Assembly: GCF_019649055.1 (NCBI RefSeq) | Contig: NW_026570221.1 | Span: forward strand, 1 to 64,000 | DNA: 64,000 nt | Source of the DNA: Paramacrobiotus metropolitanus | Lineage: Eukaryota > Tardigrada > Eutardigrada > Parachela > Macrobiotidae | Reading direction: 5' to 3' | Part shown: one piece after another, positions 22,791-34,323 of the stretch | Layout of the letters: the number at the start of each line of letters is the position of its first letter | How positions within the stretch are numbered: position 1 is the stretch's first letter | The notes under the pieces: generated by a model | Seen by the model: the letters and a program-made list of their open reading frames with translations, nothing else | Database searches by the model: none | Told to the model about the DNA's origin: nothing | Translations under genes and position numbers: made by a program

Positions 22791-23483
22791 ATCGAGATGC
22801 ATCGTGAGGATCTTTTGCAGGGTTCAAAACTGGTTTCGAAATACTGATCCCAAACAGGGATTCTTTGATGGGGGCAAGGAAAATGTCACTTTCCTGCGTT
22901 GTACTCCCTGTACACGACAACGCGGAGATTGGGAGTCGATGTGTATAGTGCTATCACTAAATTCATAGAAAATTGTAAGTATAATTAACAGTATTACAGT
23001 TTTCTCTGCTGGAAGTAATATGCCTGTGTAGCACGAGTATGTACAATGTGCTGTCCTGTACTCCAGTAATCTTCACAACCGTTACAACCGCTACACGAAA
23101 CGAATTTAGGTGTTTCATAAACGTCGAGTGCAACGTGAAAAGCCGAATCCACGAGCCGTGTGCATGCTGCACGCATCACTACTGTAACTCTGGCGGGCTG
23201 CTCATCGGCGAAAGAGTCCGTGCCCATCAACTGGGCGGGTTTATTAGCTCGAGCCAGTCACGTCACAAGTTTGTAACAAAAACAGGATTAATTACAACAG
23301 AAAAATTTCTCTTAAATTGCCTAGTCCATTGATAGTCCCCACAACAGAAAATGCGGGCGGGGCAACGCCGATGCTGATCTGTAATAGGACGATGTGGTGG
23401 TGTGGCCAGCCCATAAAGCGTCAGCAGTGCAATGGTTTTTGATAACCAGTGCTGGCCAACAATGGTCACGGTGACACGCCCTT
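22791..23483. other. Non-genic stretch
   Basis: No supported exon or repeat is visible. Confidence 0.4.
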
Positions 23484-24659
23484 GGCCAGGGTTAAAAAAG
23501 AGTGAGGGAAAATTAAAGGAAGGGATTTTCTTTGGTCGAAAAGCGGGAGGGAAATATAAAGGGAGGGATTTTCTTTGACTTAAAAAAGGAAGGGAATTTC
23601 AAGTGTCAAAAACAACGATTATTTTTGTGGTCGAAAAAATTATGAAATGTAAAATGTAAATAACGGTGTCTATATCGTCAAAAAGAGTAGGTTGCAGAAT
23701 AAGGGTTAAGCATAATTAGGGGAACAATTAAGAATGGTCAAGCATTATACGGCAATGTGCGCTCCTCGCGCATGAACTGCTTGCGAAAATAATGTGAGTA
23801 GCAGAATTTCGAAGAAGGGATAAAACAGTTATAATTGTGTCGGCCATTCCACATGGTTCTGGACTCACATTATCAGCGGCTACCTTTGATGCCTAAGCGG
23901 GCCACCAGCAAAATCGCAATATTAGTGAAAAGTTGGTGGCTTGGTGTCATACATCTTCAAGTTAGACTCTAGTCATCCACATCGTATTTTCCTCTTTTTT
24001 ACGTGTATGACACATACTATTTCACATAATTATATTATATATGACATATATGATGAGAGAGGCACGGTTTACGCGGGAATTGTGCCTTGTGCGTTCGTGT
24101 ATCGGAACGTGACTTATCACCAGAAATAACAAATACAGACACCTCTTTTTTTACAAAATAAAATTAACTCTTGTTTGGTTCACTCGGCCGTTTTTGGATA
24201 ACCTGTGTTTTCATTATTTGTACTAATATCCAGCTGTATATTACAAGTAGCGTAAGCGATATGGTGACAACTTGTAATGTACGAGTGTAATGCCTGACAT
24301 TGCCTGTAATGCTCGTAAGTTGTAAGTTAACACATCACTAAACTAAATAATTCACTTAGTATATTAATAACATTAATGATTTTTCCAGAATACAGATAAA
24401 GCGATTGATGTAACACGCCTAATTATTAGTACTAAATACTAATTAATGCGTAATTGAAAATGAACAATGTACAAGCTTGTCCGGTAATTTTCATCGTAAA
24501 GGTGCAGCCAGCGCGAAATTTGCGCTTTTCACATTTTGGACCGCGAAAATTTCTTTCTTTTTATAGCCACGCAAAATCTCTTCTTTTAGTTGTCCCTTCC
24601 TTTCTTTGATAAAAAAATCCCTTCCTTTAATTTTTCCTCCCTCTTTTTTGACCCTGGCC
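23484..24659. mobile_element. Non-autonomous DNA transposon with ~60-bp inverted ends
   Basis: The left end reads GGCCAGGGTTAAAAAAGAG, then AAAATTAAAGGAAGGGATTT. The right end, read inward, is GGCCAGGGTCAAAAAAGAG, then AAAATTAAAGGAAGGGATTT. Beyond this both arms have further GGAAGGG runs. The 1176-bp element has no coding frame of note. I could not find a clear target duplication, so the superfamily is unassigned; the GGCCAGGG.. ends could fit hAT-like MITEs. Confidence 0.7.
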
Positions 24660-25067
24660 GATTTCAATCGGCCACCGGGCTCGGCCGTTGGCTCTGGGTG
24701 GTACGAGCACTATATCACAACTTATTGAGGGATTATTGCATATATTGTAGCGACGTTAAAATTGACTTTGGAATTTTATTAGCAATATTGATATCAGCGA
24801 GCACCACTCAGTAAACACGATCAAATGAAAAATTTGTCCCGGTTAACATGAGATGGGACTGTACACAAAACACTCATAGCGTTACCACGCATTATTTCCA
24901 AACTTAAACGCCGAAACAAAAAACAAGTGAAGCGACTCTCGCCGGAACAGTTTCCAGCCTATCTCCTTTAACAAAACGACTGTGCCCTCACAAAAGGCCC
25001 CAAATGTCTCACATGCAATGGGAACAAAATAACAGCGATTATATTTCCCCATCTTGTCAGTGAATGC
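24660..25067. other. Non-genic stretch
   Basis: No supported feature is visible apart from the downstream edge of the endonuclease-like fragment that follows. Confidence 0.4.
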
Positions 25068-25540
25068 CTATTTGGCTGCGGCACCAGCGCACTTCGACGT
25101 CGCATTAATGTACGAGTCCGCTATAGTGTCTCTGCAAGTCACGTCCCATACTAAAGCTTGTCCGCGATACCATTTCCAGCGCGTGGCTCCATCCGGACGC
25201 TTTCCATTTTCGCGCACAAAGCCAACAGGATCCGGATATGATTCAATCCCGGCATTGCATAACGCTCGCAGGATAATATTATTAATACCGTTGTGACGTT
25301 CTCTTCTTCCGACACACTTCTTACAAGCCAGCCCATAGTGTCCGTTCTCCGCTACTTCTTTTCCACATCTGCAACATGAATGCCGCTCCACAATTTCTGC
25401 CTGCAAAAGTTTGGTCATCCAAGAAATTGCCGAATACTTTTGCAGGGAGAGCGTTCAGCCAGGCCCCAGCGTAATTGATTGTAGTTTTTGCGCTGAACAA
25501 ACAAATCTTCGGAGCACTCCGGATCCATATTAACAACTGG
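25068..25540 (-). pseudogene. Retroelement C-terminal fragment with PD-(D/E)XK-type nuclease
   Basis: Two overlapping minus-strand frames give pieces of one protein: GAWLNALPAKVFGNFLDD, then after a frame change CCRCGKEVAENGHYGLACKK (a zinc-binding cluster), and finally NGKRPDGATRWKWYRGQALV with WDVTCRDT. The RPDG..WDVT pair is the layout of a PD-(D/E)XK nuclease core. Proteins of this layout are commonly seen in invertebrate repeat-derived genes. The upstream polymerase part is missing and the frame is broken, so this is a relic. The element class is inferred, not proven. Confidence 0.55.
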
Positions 25541-27504
25541 AGCGCTCATAAAGCAGACTGAAGGCTTTTTCCACTATCTACAGCAACGTTGGGAACAAAA
25601 CTACTGGAGCTTCCTGAAAAACGTTGCAATCTTCGGCTTCGTTTGTGCCGTTCAATTTCGGTGACAATGACAACCAGCGTACAATGCACGTTTCTCCAGG
25701 CCATTCGAGTCAGAGCGATGCACGAAATCTCTGTATCTGATTCGATTCGCATGGGTAAACGCGCCAGCGGTCCTCCATACCAGCGGCCGATGGACGCCCA
25801 GTTGGCAACGGATGGATAAAAGGGCGGAGAATTTGCTGCGCGCCTTTGTTGCGTAAAATGCGTCGTGGCAAGGAAGATTTCGTGCTGGATGTGCTGAATG
25901 TCGCTAGCGCATATTTATCGCAGGACGCCACGAATACCTGACGTGTTGCGTTGATGGATATGCTCTTCGGCCGCTTGGCATCTTCTTGTGTTCCCAGGTG
26001 CCGCACCTTTCCTCGTGCTTGATCTGTCGTTAAGAAAAATATAAAATAACCATCTGGCGTACCGACAAATTACCAGTTAATCAGCGGAAACCTCGGTCCA
26101 GCACGGATTGCCTAAGCATTACGGATATTTCGCGCAGTCTGCAAACCATGGCAGATTAAGAAGATCCACTTGGTCCGAAATCACAGCTGCATTATACAAA
26201 TTGTACAAACACTGCAAAAAAAACCAGTAGGATGCAGAAAACCTGCACAACACATCGAAACAATTTAAGGTCTATGTATATGTAAGTGCACGAGAAGAGA
26301 AACAGTCAACTGCAGATAACGACAGTTAGCTGCAGGTACTCACCGGAAACGGAAGTCAACTCGATCAGCCGAATGCTGCCATCGGCCGGCGGTTACGTGT
26401 TTAGTGTCGGTAGGAATCGTCTCTGTTTGTTGCTGGCAGTTGGAGTCCATTCTCGGCAGCTCCTTGTTGCTGCTCTGCGTGCCCATTAGCATCTACATGT
26501 TTTTCTTTAAGTACATTTCTTTGCTGACTTTTCATGCTGATCTATTGCCGCAAAATATTCTGCGGCTTTAGTTGTATCTGCGGTCGGATCGTCTGTTCTG
26601 AGTTATTTATCACACGAACGGCCGCATTCCTCGATGGTCCGACGTTACTCCTAAAGTATAGTAGTAAGCTTTAAACTTGGGGTTTTTTTAAAAGGTGTGA
26701 GCTTTTTAGAATTGTTAACGGTAATTCACCGGTTAGCGCCATTAAAAATTGTATCCTAACCACGTAAAATTTCACGATTTCGTTTTTTATTGCGACACAG
26801 TCGCGAGTCCGCGACCCATCGCGCAATGAGCTCGCAGTCTTACAAACAACAACACACTAGCAAAAAAAAGTTGCTAAACTAAGCCACTTCTCTCCCCAGT
26901 GAACCCACTCATAAAGTCGGAAAGGAAATCAATATAAAATTTTTTTTAAAGAAGTAATGAGCGAAAATGAGTGATTCGGGTTCCCCACTGGCAACCTAAG
27001 GCAAGTGATCGTCATTTTCGTTTGCTGCATTCTGCACGCTTGCGTTCGTGTTTATACGTTGTTCGAACTTTAGTCGTAACAACATTTCATAATTTCTACG
27101 CGTTAATGGAATAATCCCAATTTTGTCTGCTGGTTTTTTTCCAAATACTTTAAGTGGCCCACTCCAACCATGAAATAGATACGGCACATATATGTTTGTT
27201 TTGCGACAACAAAGAGAAGGAATGCTTTACTTGATTTACTATTGTCCGGTAAACAAATATCGTTAGATACCTACACGCTTTAAGGCCTTAGCATTTTTTG
27301 CTTGTAAAAGCCACTAAAAATGTCATTTTAGTAAACCGGCAATCGAAGCCAAGGCTTCAAAAAAGCCAAAACTGCAGATATAGTAACTGCGGTAGATTAA
27401 CAAACTCGAAATATTCATATTAAGAGCGCAATATGCGTCAAAAATTCTAATAAGTATTATTAGTCCAAGGCTGTTTTTCGACCTTAAGTGCGGCAAAATA
27501 GTCT
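25541..27504. other. Non-genic stretch
   Basis: 25541-26010 may hold more decayed sequence of the adjacent retroelement fragment, on the minus strand and in broken frames. From 26010 to the hAT element I see only AT-rich sequence with short frames. Confidence 0.35.
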
Positions 27505-28059
27505 CTCAGAAGCAAAGACTGAAATAGCGTCCATTAATGGACACTGTGTCCATCATTGAAAAAGTTTTGTCCATTATTGATCAAAACAGTGTCCATCTTT
27601 GTAAAATTCAAAAAAAATGAGAAACATTAAGGGGGGTCTGTCAGGCAAAAAAATTTTTATATAATGATTTATTTATTGATAAAAATGTAAAGCCGGCAAC
27701 TAAATAACTACTGCCGATCAGACCTCACGATGTGATTAAGCGCCTAACTGCATCCGTGTTCCGTGTTGTCTGCCGCCTGTCAGCTATCTTAAGTTATAAA
27801 GAAGGCGGACGGCAGTGTGTTAGTATCCGCGCCTGTTCCTTATGTGTTACTGAAAAGCACACAGCGGACAAAATATGCGGACTGTTAGTTCGGAGAATAT
27901 TCCGGGTTTTATTAAAAATCGTTTAACCTACAAATTAACACAACTCCGTTTTCGTCAGTCCTGCATGAAATACAGGTAGTGCGTTTTTCCTACCATGTTT
28001 ACCAGTAAATTTATCTGTATATGATGATTTAAAACTGACCGGCGCGATTTCTGCTTATA

Positions 28060-28925
28060 ATGGCCTCTAAAGGGCCCCCGCTTAAAAAGGCGAAAACAGA
28101 TTTGCATGAAGATTTTGAGAAGGTTGGGGCAGTGGGCAGGAGAATGACCCGTTGTAAATATTGTTACCGATTTCCAACGATTGTGAAGAAAGGTAAAAAT
28201 GTGTATAACGGTAAAATTCCCGGAATATGGCGGGGATTCACCTTTACGCAAAAAATTCGACGGGGTAGAAACGCCAACCTGTATGTTTCTGACAGCCGAA
28301 GTTTCCAAGCTGTGCGAACGGAAATTGTACAAAGTTTAATTAATTTCGTGGAAGAGAGAATGTCGATCGACTCTGGTATTGTGAATGCTGTGAAGCCATT
28401 AACCAATTTTTCAAAGGAGAATTCTGGCCAGGCGCTTAAGGCGGCACATTCCCTTCTGATACCAGAACTATCGTTGGAAGATTTTGCTCAGGAATATCAA
28501 GAGATAGCTCACCAGTTTCCAGGAACACAGCCTCGAGAAGCTCTTACTGTATATATACACATTGCTTATATTATTAAAAATTAATAAAGATACACATTTT
28601 TTAATTTATTTTGCAGCTGGCGATATCGCATCCTGAGTGGAAAAACGTTATGACAGCGTTGGCACGGTTCTTAGCCGCAACACCGCATTCGTGTGATGTA
28701 GAGCGACTCATTTCCAAGTACAATATGCTGAAAGACAGTATGCGTTCGAGGATGTCGGACGATACACTCCGCAGGTATCTGTACGTGACCTTCAATATGC
28801 CGGTTGTTGCGAGATACAATGTGAGACCGGCAGTGCGCTTATGGCTGACCGAAAAAGACCGTCGCCCTCGAGAGTCGGCTCCATCATCCAAGCCGGACTA
28901 TTATAATGGCGTTTTTGAGAAGTAG
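28060..28925 (+). CDS. hAT-derived protein: BED-like finger plus dimerisation domain
   Basis: Exons 28060-28548 and 28617-28925 join in frame (ACT|GTATAT..TTGCAG|CTG), about 265 residues. Residues about 25-65 hold a short CKYC finger pair that resembles the start of a BED zinc finger. The C-terminal third (about 170-245) is the hAT dimerisation domain, with HSCDVERLISKYNMLKDSMR and RLYVTFN-like ends (LRRYLYVTFNMP). The catalytic RNase H-like core that should lie between (DDE residues, ~400 residues) is absent, so the protein cannot transpose DNA. Both exons stay open, so either the element is young or the DNA-binding and dimerising product is tolerated or useful. It could act as a repressor of the full-length transposase, which is a guess. 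An AATAAA lies at 29090. Confidence 0.75.
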
Positions 28926-29089
28926 CGAGAATTGAAATTGGACGCGACGAATCCTTTTATCAACTTAACCATCGTGCAATAATTTTTCAATATGAGTTGT
29001 TAAACCACTTTTTTGCTGTTCGGATGTCCCGAAACTGCAGATAACTAACCATACGTGCTCTACCTTATACAGAATGATATTTATTGAAC

Positions 29090-29095
29090 AATAAA
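29090..29095 (+). terminator. Polyadenylation signal of hAT gene
   Basis: AATAAA lies about 165 bp after the stop codon and inside the right end of the element. Confidence 0.45.
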
Positions 29096-29305
29096 ATTTG
29101 GCCAAAAATTTGCAGCCCCCTGGGGGGGGGGGCGCGAAGCGCCCCCCCTAGGGGGGCGTCCATCATTGATTTTCCACTATTTCAGTCCCGGCTCAGAAGT
29201 CTGTTTGAAAATGGTAAACAGGTGCAAGCAAGTTTAGATTCGACGGAGCTTCCAAATTATCGTTAGCCAAATGTTGACCTTTGTGCTTTTCTTGTATAGC
29301 GCAAG

Positions 29306-30151
29306 ATGGATTGCCAACTAGTGTATCCGGCATTTCGACGATGTTTGGTCGGCAATGACTCTATCAGCTACCAGAACACCGTCGCTGTACAGATGGAGAA
29401 GGATATGTTCTGGCTGGGATACATCCAGGATATTAATGCTGACAATGCGTTCGTGGACTTTGATTCGTCCACAGCGCCCGCACGCTACATCCCCGCTTCG
29501 CGCCTCTGGCCGCTGCAGCTACTGTCCAGCGATCTGGGCGAATATGACAACATGTCCGCATTCGCGGCTCTTCGCGATGACCAGGACGGACCCTACCGCT
29601 TTCGTCCTGCCAGAGTGCGGAGTTTTGTCAAGGACTGCCAAATGTACTTTATCTCCACAAACAGCTCGGCGGCAACGCGAATTGCCGTTGTTGATCGGTG
29701 CCAGATTGTCAGCGAACCGCCGCTGCTGGCCCGGACCAGCGGGATTCTCTACACGCGCCATGAAATCCCCTTTGCAGCGTCGGGTTTGGTTGTGGACAGT
29801 GCCGCGGACGCAGCGCGGTTCATTGATACGTTTCGTCAACTGTACACTTCGCACCCATCGTTGACGGCCATGGAGGACAGCTGCCGTTTCCATCTGCAAA
29901 TCGGGGCGGATCGGTGCAGGTTCATTGTCGTGGGTAGCCAGACAGACAGCGCAACCATTCAATGGACAGCGGAGACACTGCGGAGGATACTGAACCAGCA
30001 TGCAACGTCCCGTGCCAGTTTGCCCGTGGTTTGTGTGGCCCAGTCTGCGGAGTGCATAGAGGGTTTGTCTATTCCCGGGATAAGATTTCCCTTTAACGCT
30101 AACAGAATTTATGATAGACGAGCACGTTTAGTGGAGTCGGCAACGGTGTAG
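29306..30151 (+). CDS. Unknown-domain protein, possibly 5' exon of F-box gene
   Basis: This uninterrupted 281-residue frame starts at CAAGATGG, a good animal start context, 107 bp after the hAT element's target duplication. I do not recognise a named family. Residues 1-75 (MFWLGYIQDINADNAFVDFD, then PARYIPASRLWPL) have the feel of a small beta-barrel module such as Tudor/SH3-like. Residues about 170-250 (ARFIDTFRQLY, CRFHLQIGADRCRF) match the minus-strand paralogue at 43519-44181. It has no signal peptide or membrane segment, so is probably intracellular. The F-box gene on the same strand begins about 1 kb downstream, with a MITE remnant between. The two could be one gene whose junction I could not place, or two genes. 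Confidence 0.65.
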   Translation: MDCQLVYPAFRRCLVGNDSISYQNTVAVQMEKDMFWLGYIQDINADNAFVDFDSSTAPARYIPASRLWPLQLLSSDLGEYDNMSAFAALRDDQDGPYRFRPARVRSFVKDCQMYFISTNSSAATRIAVVDRCQIVSEPPLLARTSGILYTRHEIPFAASGLVVDSAADAARFIDTFRQLYTSHPSLTAMEDSCRFHLQIGADRCRFIVVGSQTDSATIQWTAETLRRILNQHATSRASLPVVCVAQSAECIEGLSIPGIRFPFNANRIYDRRARLVESATV

Positions 30152-30254
30152 CGCAATAAGCGTAACACATTTTATAAAGTGGTTACTATAGATGGTAGTA
30201 GCTGCTATTCGTGTCCCGCTGCAATAACAGTAAGGAATATAATTTTCGCTAAGG

Positions 30255-30620
30255 TTAACAGCCCATTTGCCATACTTTAAAAATTTATTTAAAAACTTTG
30301 AAATTTACTTTAAAATCAGAAAAAATACTGTGAATCTCATATTGGTTCACTTTCGACTTTACGACCATGTGTCTTTTACAGCAAAGTTTCAAGAAGATCG
30401 GATAATAACCAGACTTTTGGTATGCAACAATAAATTTAAACTTTTTGCCCGTTTCAGTTCATCATATCTCGTCAACCAGATGTTGCGCGCCCAAAGGGTT
30501 TTCGGAACAATGTATACAAAATCGTTTAGCTTTTGAATGACATAAGGTATTACAAAAAAGTGATTTGGAGTGCGCGAAAGCTAAAGTTTTAGTGTATGTA
30601 TTAATTTATCCCATTTCCTG
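30255..30620 (-). mobile_element. MITE remnant of the TTAA family
   Basis: The stretch GAGTGCGCGAAAGCTAAAGTTTTAGTG with TAAGGTATTACAAAAAAGTGATTTGG and AAGAAGATCGGATAATAACCAGAC matches 8560-8790 of the complete MITE. The outer ends are eroded (TTTATCCCATTTCCTG at the right). It lies between the unknown-domain frame and the F-box gene. Confidence 0.6.
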
Positions 30621-31204
30621 AACTAAAACGCCGAACTACACGTGCGCATCCTCGATGAAGTGTGCATTCGTAATGTTAAACTCGCTCGGTGTTTTCGGGT
30701 CTCGAGGTGCTTTTTGCGAGAGTTGAAACTGGTAGCACAAAGGAGTAGAAGCAGAATACTCAGCTTGACCTGCTGTCTTTTTAAATTTTATAGCACAGTA
30801 GCTGAAATGAAAACGGCAGGCGACCGTGGGTTCCGCAGTTAGAGCGGCATAACCTCCATACTGCTAAATCTGCGGAATATCAACGGTCACTAACAAAGGT
30901 ATTGTCAAATAACCTAAATATGGAATCCGTCTTATGTATTTGTAGTAATGAATTAGTATTGGAGCACCGAACTGCGAAGAGCTTATCATGGAACGAACGA
31001 GATTAACAGCATTTGCCGAATGCCAGAAACGTGCTCGTACTGTTAGTCATACGAAACCTGAAATCGACCATAATTAAGAAAAAACCACAAATAATCTGCG
31101 TCAGTACCTATGTTCAGGCGTCTTTCAAATATAGCAAGATTTATTCAAAATTCTTATATACTGATTGTCCGCTTTAATTTAAAGGCTCCGCGGGAAGTAA
31201 TGAG

Positions 31205-32295
31205 ATGATGCCCAGGGATACCGGCACAACTTGCACGACCGGTTGTTTATGCCATCTCCCACTTGTACTCGTGACCGAGATCCTGGAATATCTGGATGTG
31301 CACACGCAGGCCCACGCCACGCGGTAAATTCGCTGTTAATCAGTCTGTACAATGTCCAAGAACCGGAAGCAATTAACGACAGATAAACGGCACTTTGTTA
31401 TGCAGAGTGTGTGCATTGTGGCAACTGATCCTGACCAATCCCCGCGCGACGCACCACATCGGTATCTTAACCGAGAACCTCACTCCGACAGCGTACGGGG
31501 AGCACCACTGTGGCCGCATGGCGGGAGTGTTGTTGCGGAGCATCACCCGTCACACGAAGAGCGTCACCATCACGGCACGCACCCACGACTGGAAGGCGGA
31601 GCTGTTCGACTGGCACTGCGCGCGGTTGGTGCAGAAGTTACTGAAAGTCAGGGAAATGCAGCTGCCGTTCCTCGTGATGAAATCCTTCTGCCTGACATAC
31701 GTGGTTCCCGCAGTGCTTGAGGTCTTCGAACCGGTCTGCGAACAACTCATCGTCCGCGGGTGGAAATTGTGCGGCGCGCTGTTGGGCTTGATGCGATCGG
31801 ATGTGGATGCCCTTATGACGCCCTGTACTCCCTTACCGGATCACGAAGAGCGCTTCATCAGCACGGCCAGTCCGCAAAACCCGCAGTCGGTTCTGAATGG
31901 GACGCTGACCATTCCGCACTTGGCTTGTGCGTGGCGCGACGGCCGGGAGCACATCAGCCGGGCGTTTATGTGCGCCCTGGACCGCTCCTTCCCACCGGGT
32001 ACGCCCGACATCTACGCCAAAGTGGCGGCGGTGCGCACTCGCTGGCGCGATACTCTGATTTACCCGGAGGAATGGGAGTCCATCCGTTACTTCCTCAGCA
32101 TGTAAGTTGGGGGCAGTAGAAAGAACTGCAACTCTGTTTGATTTATTTGACAAGCTTTTAATTTGCGGCAGGTACAGCGGATTCTGGCCGGATGGCAGTC
32201 CGCACGCGTGGGATGATGTCGACCTGAGAAGTGTCGATCTTGACCAACTCAGCACACTGGCTTTGTGGGGAATCTATGAGATCTTCAACGTTTGA
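31205..32295 (+). CDS. F-box protein (three exons)
   Basis: Exons 31205-31323, 31406-32101 and 32172-32295 join in phase, about 312 residues. The F-box spans the first intron: LPLVLVTEILEYLDVHTQ in exon 1 and RVCALWQLIL in exon 2, an ideal L-P..L...I..YLD...........V....W pattern. F-box proteins use this helix bundle to bind Skp1 in SCF ubiquitin ligases, with the rest choosing substrates. The ~250 residues after it show no WD, LRR or Kelch repeats, and their family is unknown to me. The last exon encodes YSGFWPDG and the C-terminal IYEIFNV. The true start may lie further upstream: the frame at 29306-30151 could be a 5' exon. A decayed relative lies at 7590-9100 on the minus strand. F-box identity is well supported. 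Confidence 0.75.
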
Positions 32296-32763
32296 ATACT
32301 GGATGTTCGCATAGTTTGTCGTTTACGTTGTATGCGGTATTTGATGTTTGATTATTAACAGCGCATATCGCCCTTGATCGGCAAGTAACCCATTCAATCT
32401 TGGATCGAAATCTAACAAGGGAGTTTGAACCGGATAAAAAATCAGGTGCGTGAAGTTACAGCATAAGCCACTCAAAAGAAAGTAAACAGAAAAACGAATC
32501 ATCATGAATTAAGCAAAGGTAACACGCTTCAATGCAGTACGAAAAACAGCAAAAGAACTGCTGATAAGGATGTCGTTCCCGGCCACAGTTAGGTGGCTCA
32601 TGACGTTGTTCAGCATCCAAGCCAGCGTGGATTTTCCGGTTCTTTTCGCTGCTTCCGCTTCGAGGGTTTCCGTTTCGAAGGTTCTACGGTTTCGAAGACT
32701 GCCTCACTACGCTCAATTCCGTGAGATAGCGGTGCATCTGAAAATTTTGGGATACAGAATTTT
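32296..32763. other. Non-genic spacer
   Basis: This is the 3' flank of the F-box gene. A small local repeat (TTTCGAAGGTTCTACGGTTTC near 32670) is the only structure seen. Confidence 0.45.
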
Positions 32764-33120
32764 TTAAAGCCAAGTTGCTTCCTGGTGTTTCCATCGCTTA
32801 CATAATGGCGTTATCCCATACTGTTCCAGCACTTGATTGGTCGATCTTTCGGCATAACTGGCGATAGCACGAACGGCTTTTCTTTGCACAACGCCCCACG
32901 GCTCCACCGAGGTCACAAGCGCACCGCTCCGTACAATAGAGCAACGGACCAGGTGAGAATGGACAAATGCGTGGTAAAGTGCGTCCCTTACACTGTTTTG
33001 CAAGGTGATCCCATGGTAAGTACTTTTTGTATCCTTTTCATTAGGTCGGTCCATTTCAAATGCTCGTCAATTATCGCCTCCCAGTGTTTCACTGATTTTT
33101 CCGGTTCCTGTCTATGCTCA
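32764..33120 (-). pseudogene. Non-LTR retrotransposon RT C-terminal fragment
   Basis: Minus-strand frames give AIIDEHLKWTDLMKRIQK, then after a frame change LYHAFVHSHLVRCSIV, VEPWGVVQRKAVRAI and LEQYGITPL. This is the layout of the thumb and post-polymerase segment of jockey/CR1-type reverse transcriptases (D..L.W..H/LM..I; LY.A...S.L; VQ.KA.R.I; L...GI..L). The polymerase catalytic motifs are missing and the frame is broken, so it is a 5'-truncated relic. Confidence 0.65.
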
Positions 33121-33429
33121 TTCAAATCAACCTATACGACACTCTTATCGCGGCTGTCCGCATAAGTATTAATAAGCAACTTCGACTTTTTTCTAATGTA
33201 CAAAAGTAAAAGTCAAGAACATCGAGCTTCTAGCGTTAAAATGACAACGCAATTGGATGTTTTGCTTGCATTTGTATTACCACGCTGTCTTGATTTGCCT
33301 GCGGTACAACGTAGTGCACAATAAATGAAAGCAAAGAAATTTTTACAAGATCAGAATTTCAATAAACTTTTTGGCATCCCAGAACTGATGCCGCGTTTCC
33401 CCGCTGTATCTCCAGTGAAAATATTTTGC

Positions 33430-33890
33430 ACCGGGAACAGCTAGGAGTGTGTCGTGAGGTTCGCCATGGGCGAATGCAAGACCTTGTGGCGGTGCCGGCG
33501 GGGTAGCCCGTTAATTCGCCAAGCGACAATTCGCTGACCGACATGGTGCTGACTTACACAACTCGCGAACCGGCAAAGCGTTGAACGGCAATTTGTTTTT
33601 CTGCTATGTTGTTGAACGTTTTGTCGAAACATTTTTGCTGACCGACAACTTGCTTTTCGGTTTGATACGTTGGTTTCGATACGTTTTCTTAACTTTCCGT
33701 TGTTTTTTCTTAGGTTTCTTAGTTTTCTTAGATTATTAAGGTTTTTCAAATCAAAAAAATGTCGTCAGCAAGTTGCTGGTGTTCACAAAAAGTCGTTCAG
33801 CGAGATTTTGTTCAGCAATTGGTCGTTTCAGCAATGTCGGGTCATCATTTCGTCGGTTAGCAAAAATTCTCCAGCGAGTTGTCGGTTTTC
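33430..33890. repeat. Repeat element with TTCGCC-type sequence and CTTAGGTTT core
   Basis: The stretch is full of short GCGACAATTCGCTGACCGAC-like phrases and their near-complements (GCTGACCGACAACTTGC, GTCGTTCAGCGAG, CAGCGAGTTGTCGG). A TTTCTTAGGTTTCTTAG core lies at 33700. It resembles the element at 13850-14470. Its right edge coincides with the break in the Ig pseudogene, so it probably truncated that gene. Confidence 0.45.
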
Positions 33891-34260
33891 GTCGTGGCGG
33901 ACGAGGGTGACGCTGAACCCAATAACGCTGCGGTACCACCATCTGCCTCCCGTTGGAGTGCAGGCACTCGTGCGGGTTTAGCATCAAACTGGAAAATTTC
34001 ATCATGTCATGGTGAAATTGTCCAATTCGATGGTAAAATACCACTAGTCCGATCGTAATTGTCCACACTGACCGTAAGCCGCTTGGCTTCTTCGCTCTCA
34101 CCGGTTTCCTTTACCATTTATGCAGTTACAATACCAACATTTTTAATCCAACTCGTGTTCTGAATATAGGTTCGATCAAAAACAATATTTTTGGGGCAAT
34201 ATCAACCGTGAACCGGGGTCCATTCCATGTAAACGCCGGTGGAATCTTGGTGTAGGAAAC
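33891..34260 (-). pseudogene. Broken third exon of a fifth Ig-family gene
   Basis: From 34260 downward the minus strand reads a CCAG acceptor and VSYTKIPPAFTWNGPRFTVD, matching the start of exon 3 in the other Ig genes. Further on come NYDRTSGI and ECLHSNGRQMVV..QRYWV. At least two single-base shifts separate these blocks, and the homology stops at 33891, in the middle of the linker between the Ig domains, where a repeat begins. Domain 2 is gone and no exons 1-2 are seen upstream, where the tyrosine-recombinase element begins 64 bp away. Confidence 0.75.
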
Positions 34261-34323
34261 CTGGAGAAATAAGCATAGAAGACGTCTTTGCTCTGTGAAC
34301 GTGAACACACATAACTACGCGCA

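Larger units (their letters stand above)
27505..29199 (+). mobile_element. hAT transposon deletion derivative with 8-bp target duplication
   Basis: CTCAGAAG at 27505-27512 is repeated exactly at 29192-29199, an 8-bp target duplication as expected for hAT elements. The element body (27513-29191, 1679 bp) has short inverted ends: CAAAGACTGAAATAG on the left, and CCGGGACTGAAATAG read inward from the right. Subterminal GTGTCCAT.ATTGA motifs repeat near both ends. A GC-rich hairpin (GGGGCGCGAAGCGCCCC) lies near 29130. It carries one two-exon gene with no catalytic core, so it would depend on a full-length relative. Confidence 0.9.

Noticed and set aside
22459-22968. 169-residue plus-strand frame
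   Set aside because: It crosses the tandem units and the perfect hairpin in a frame that is not conserved between units.
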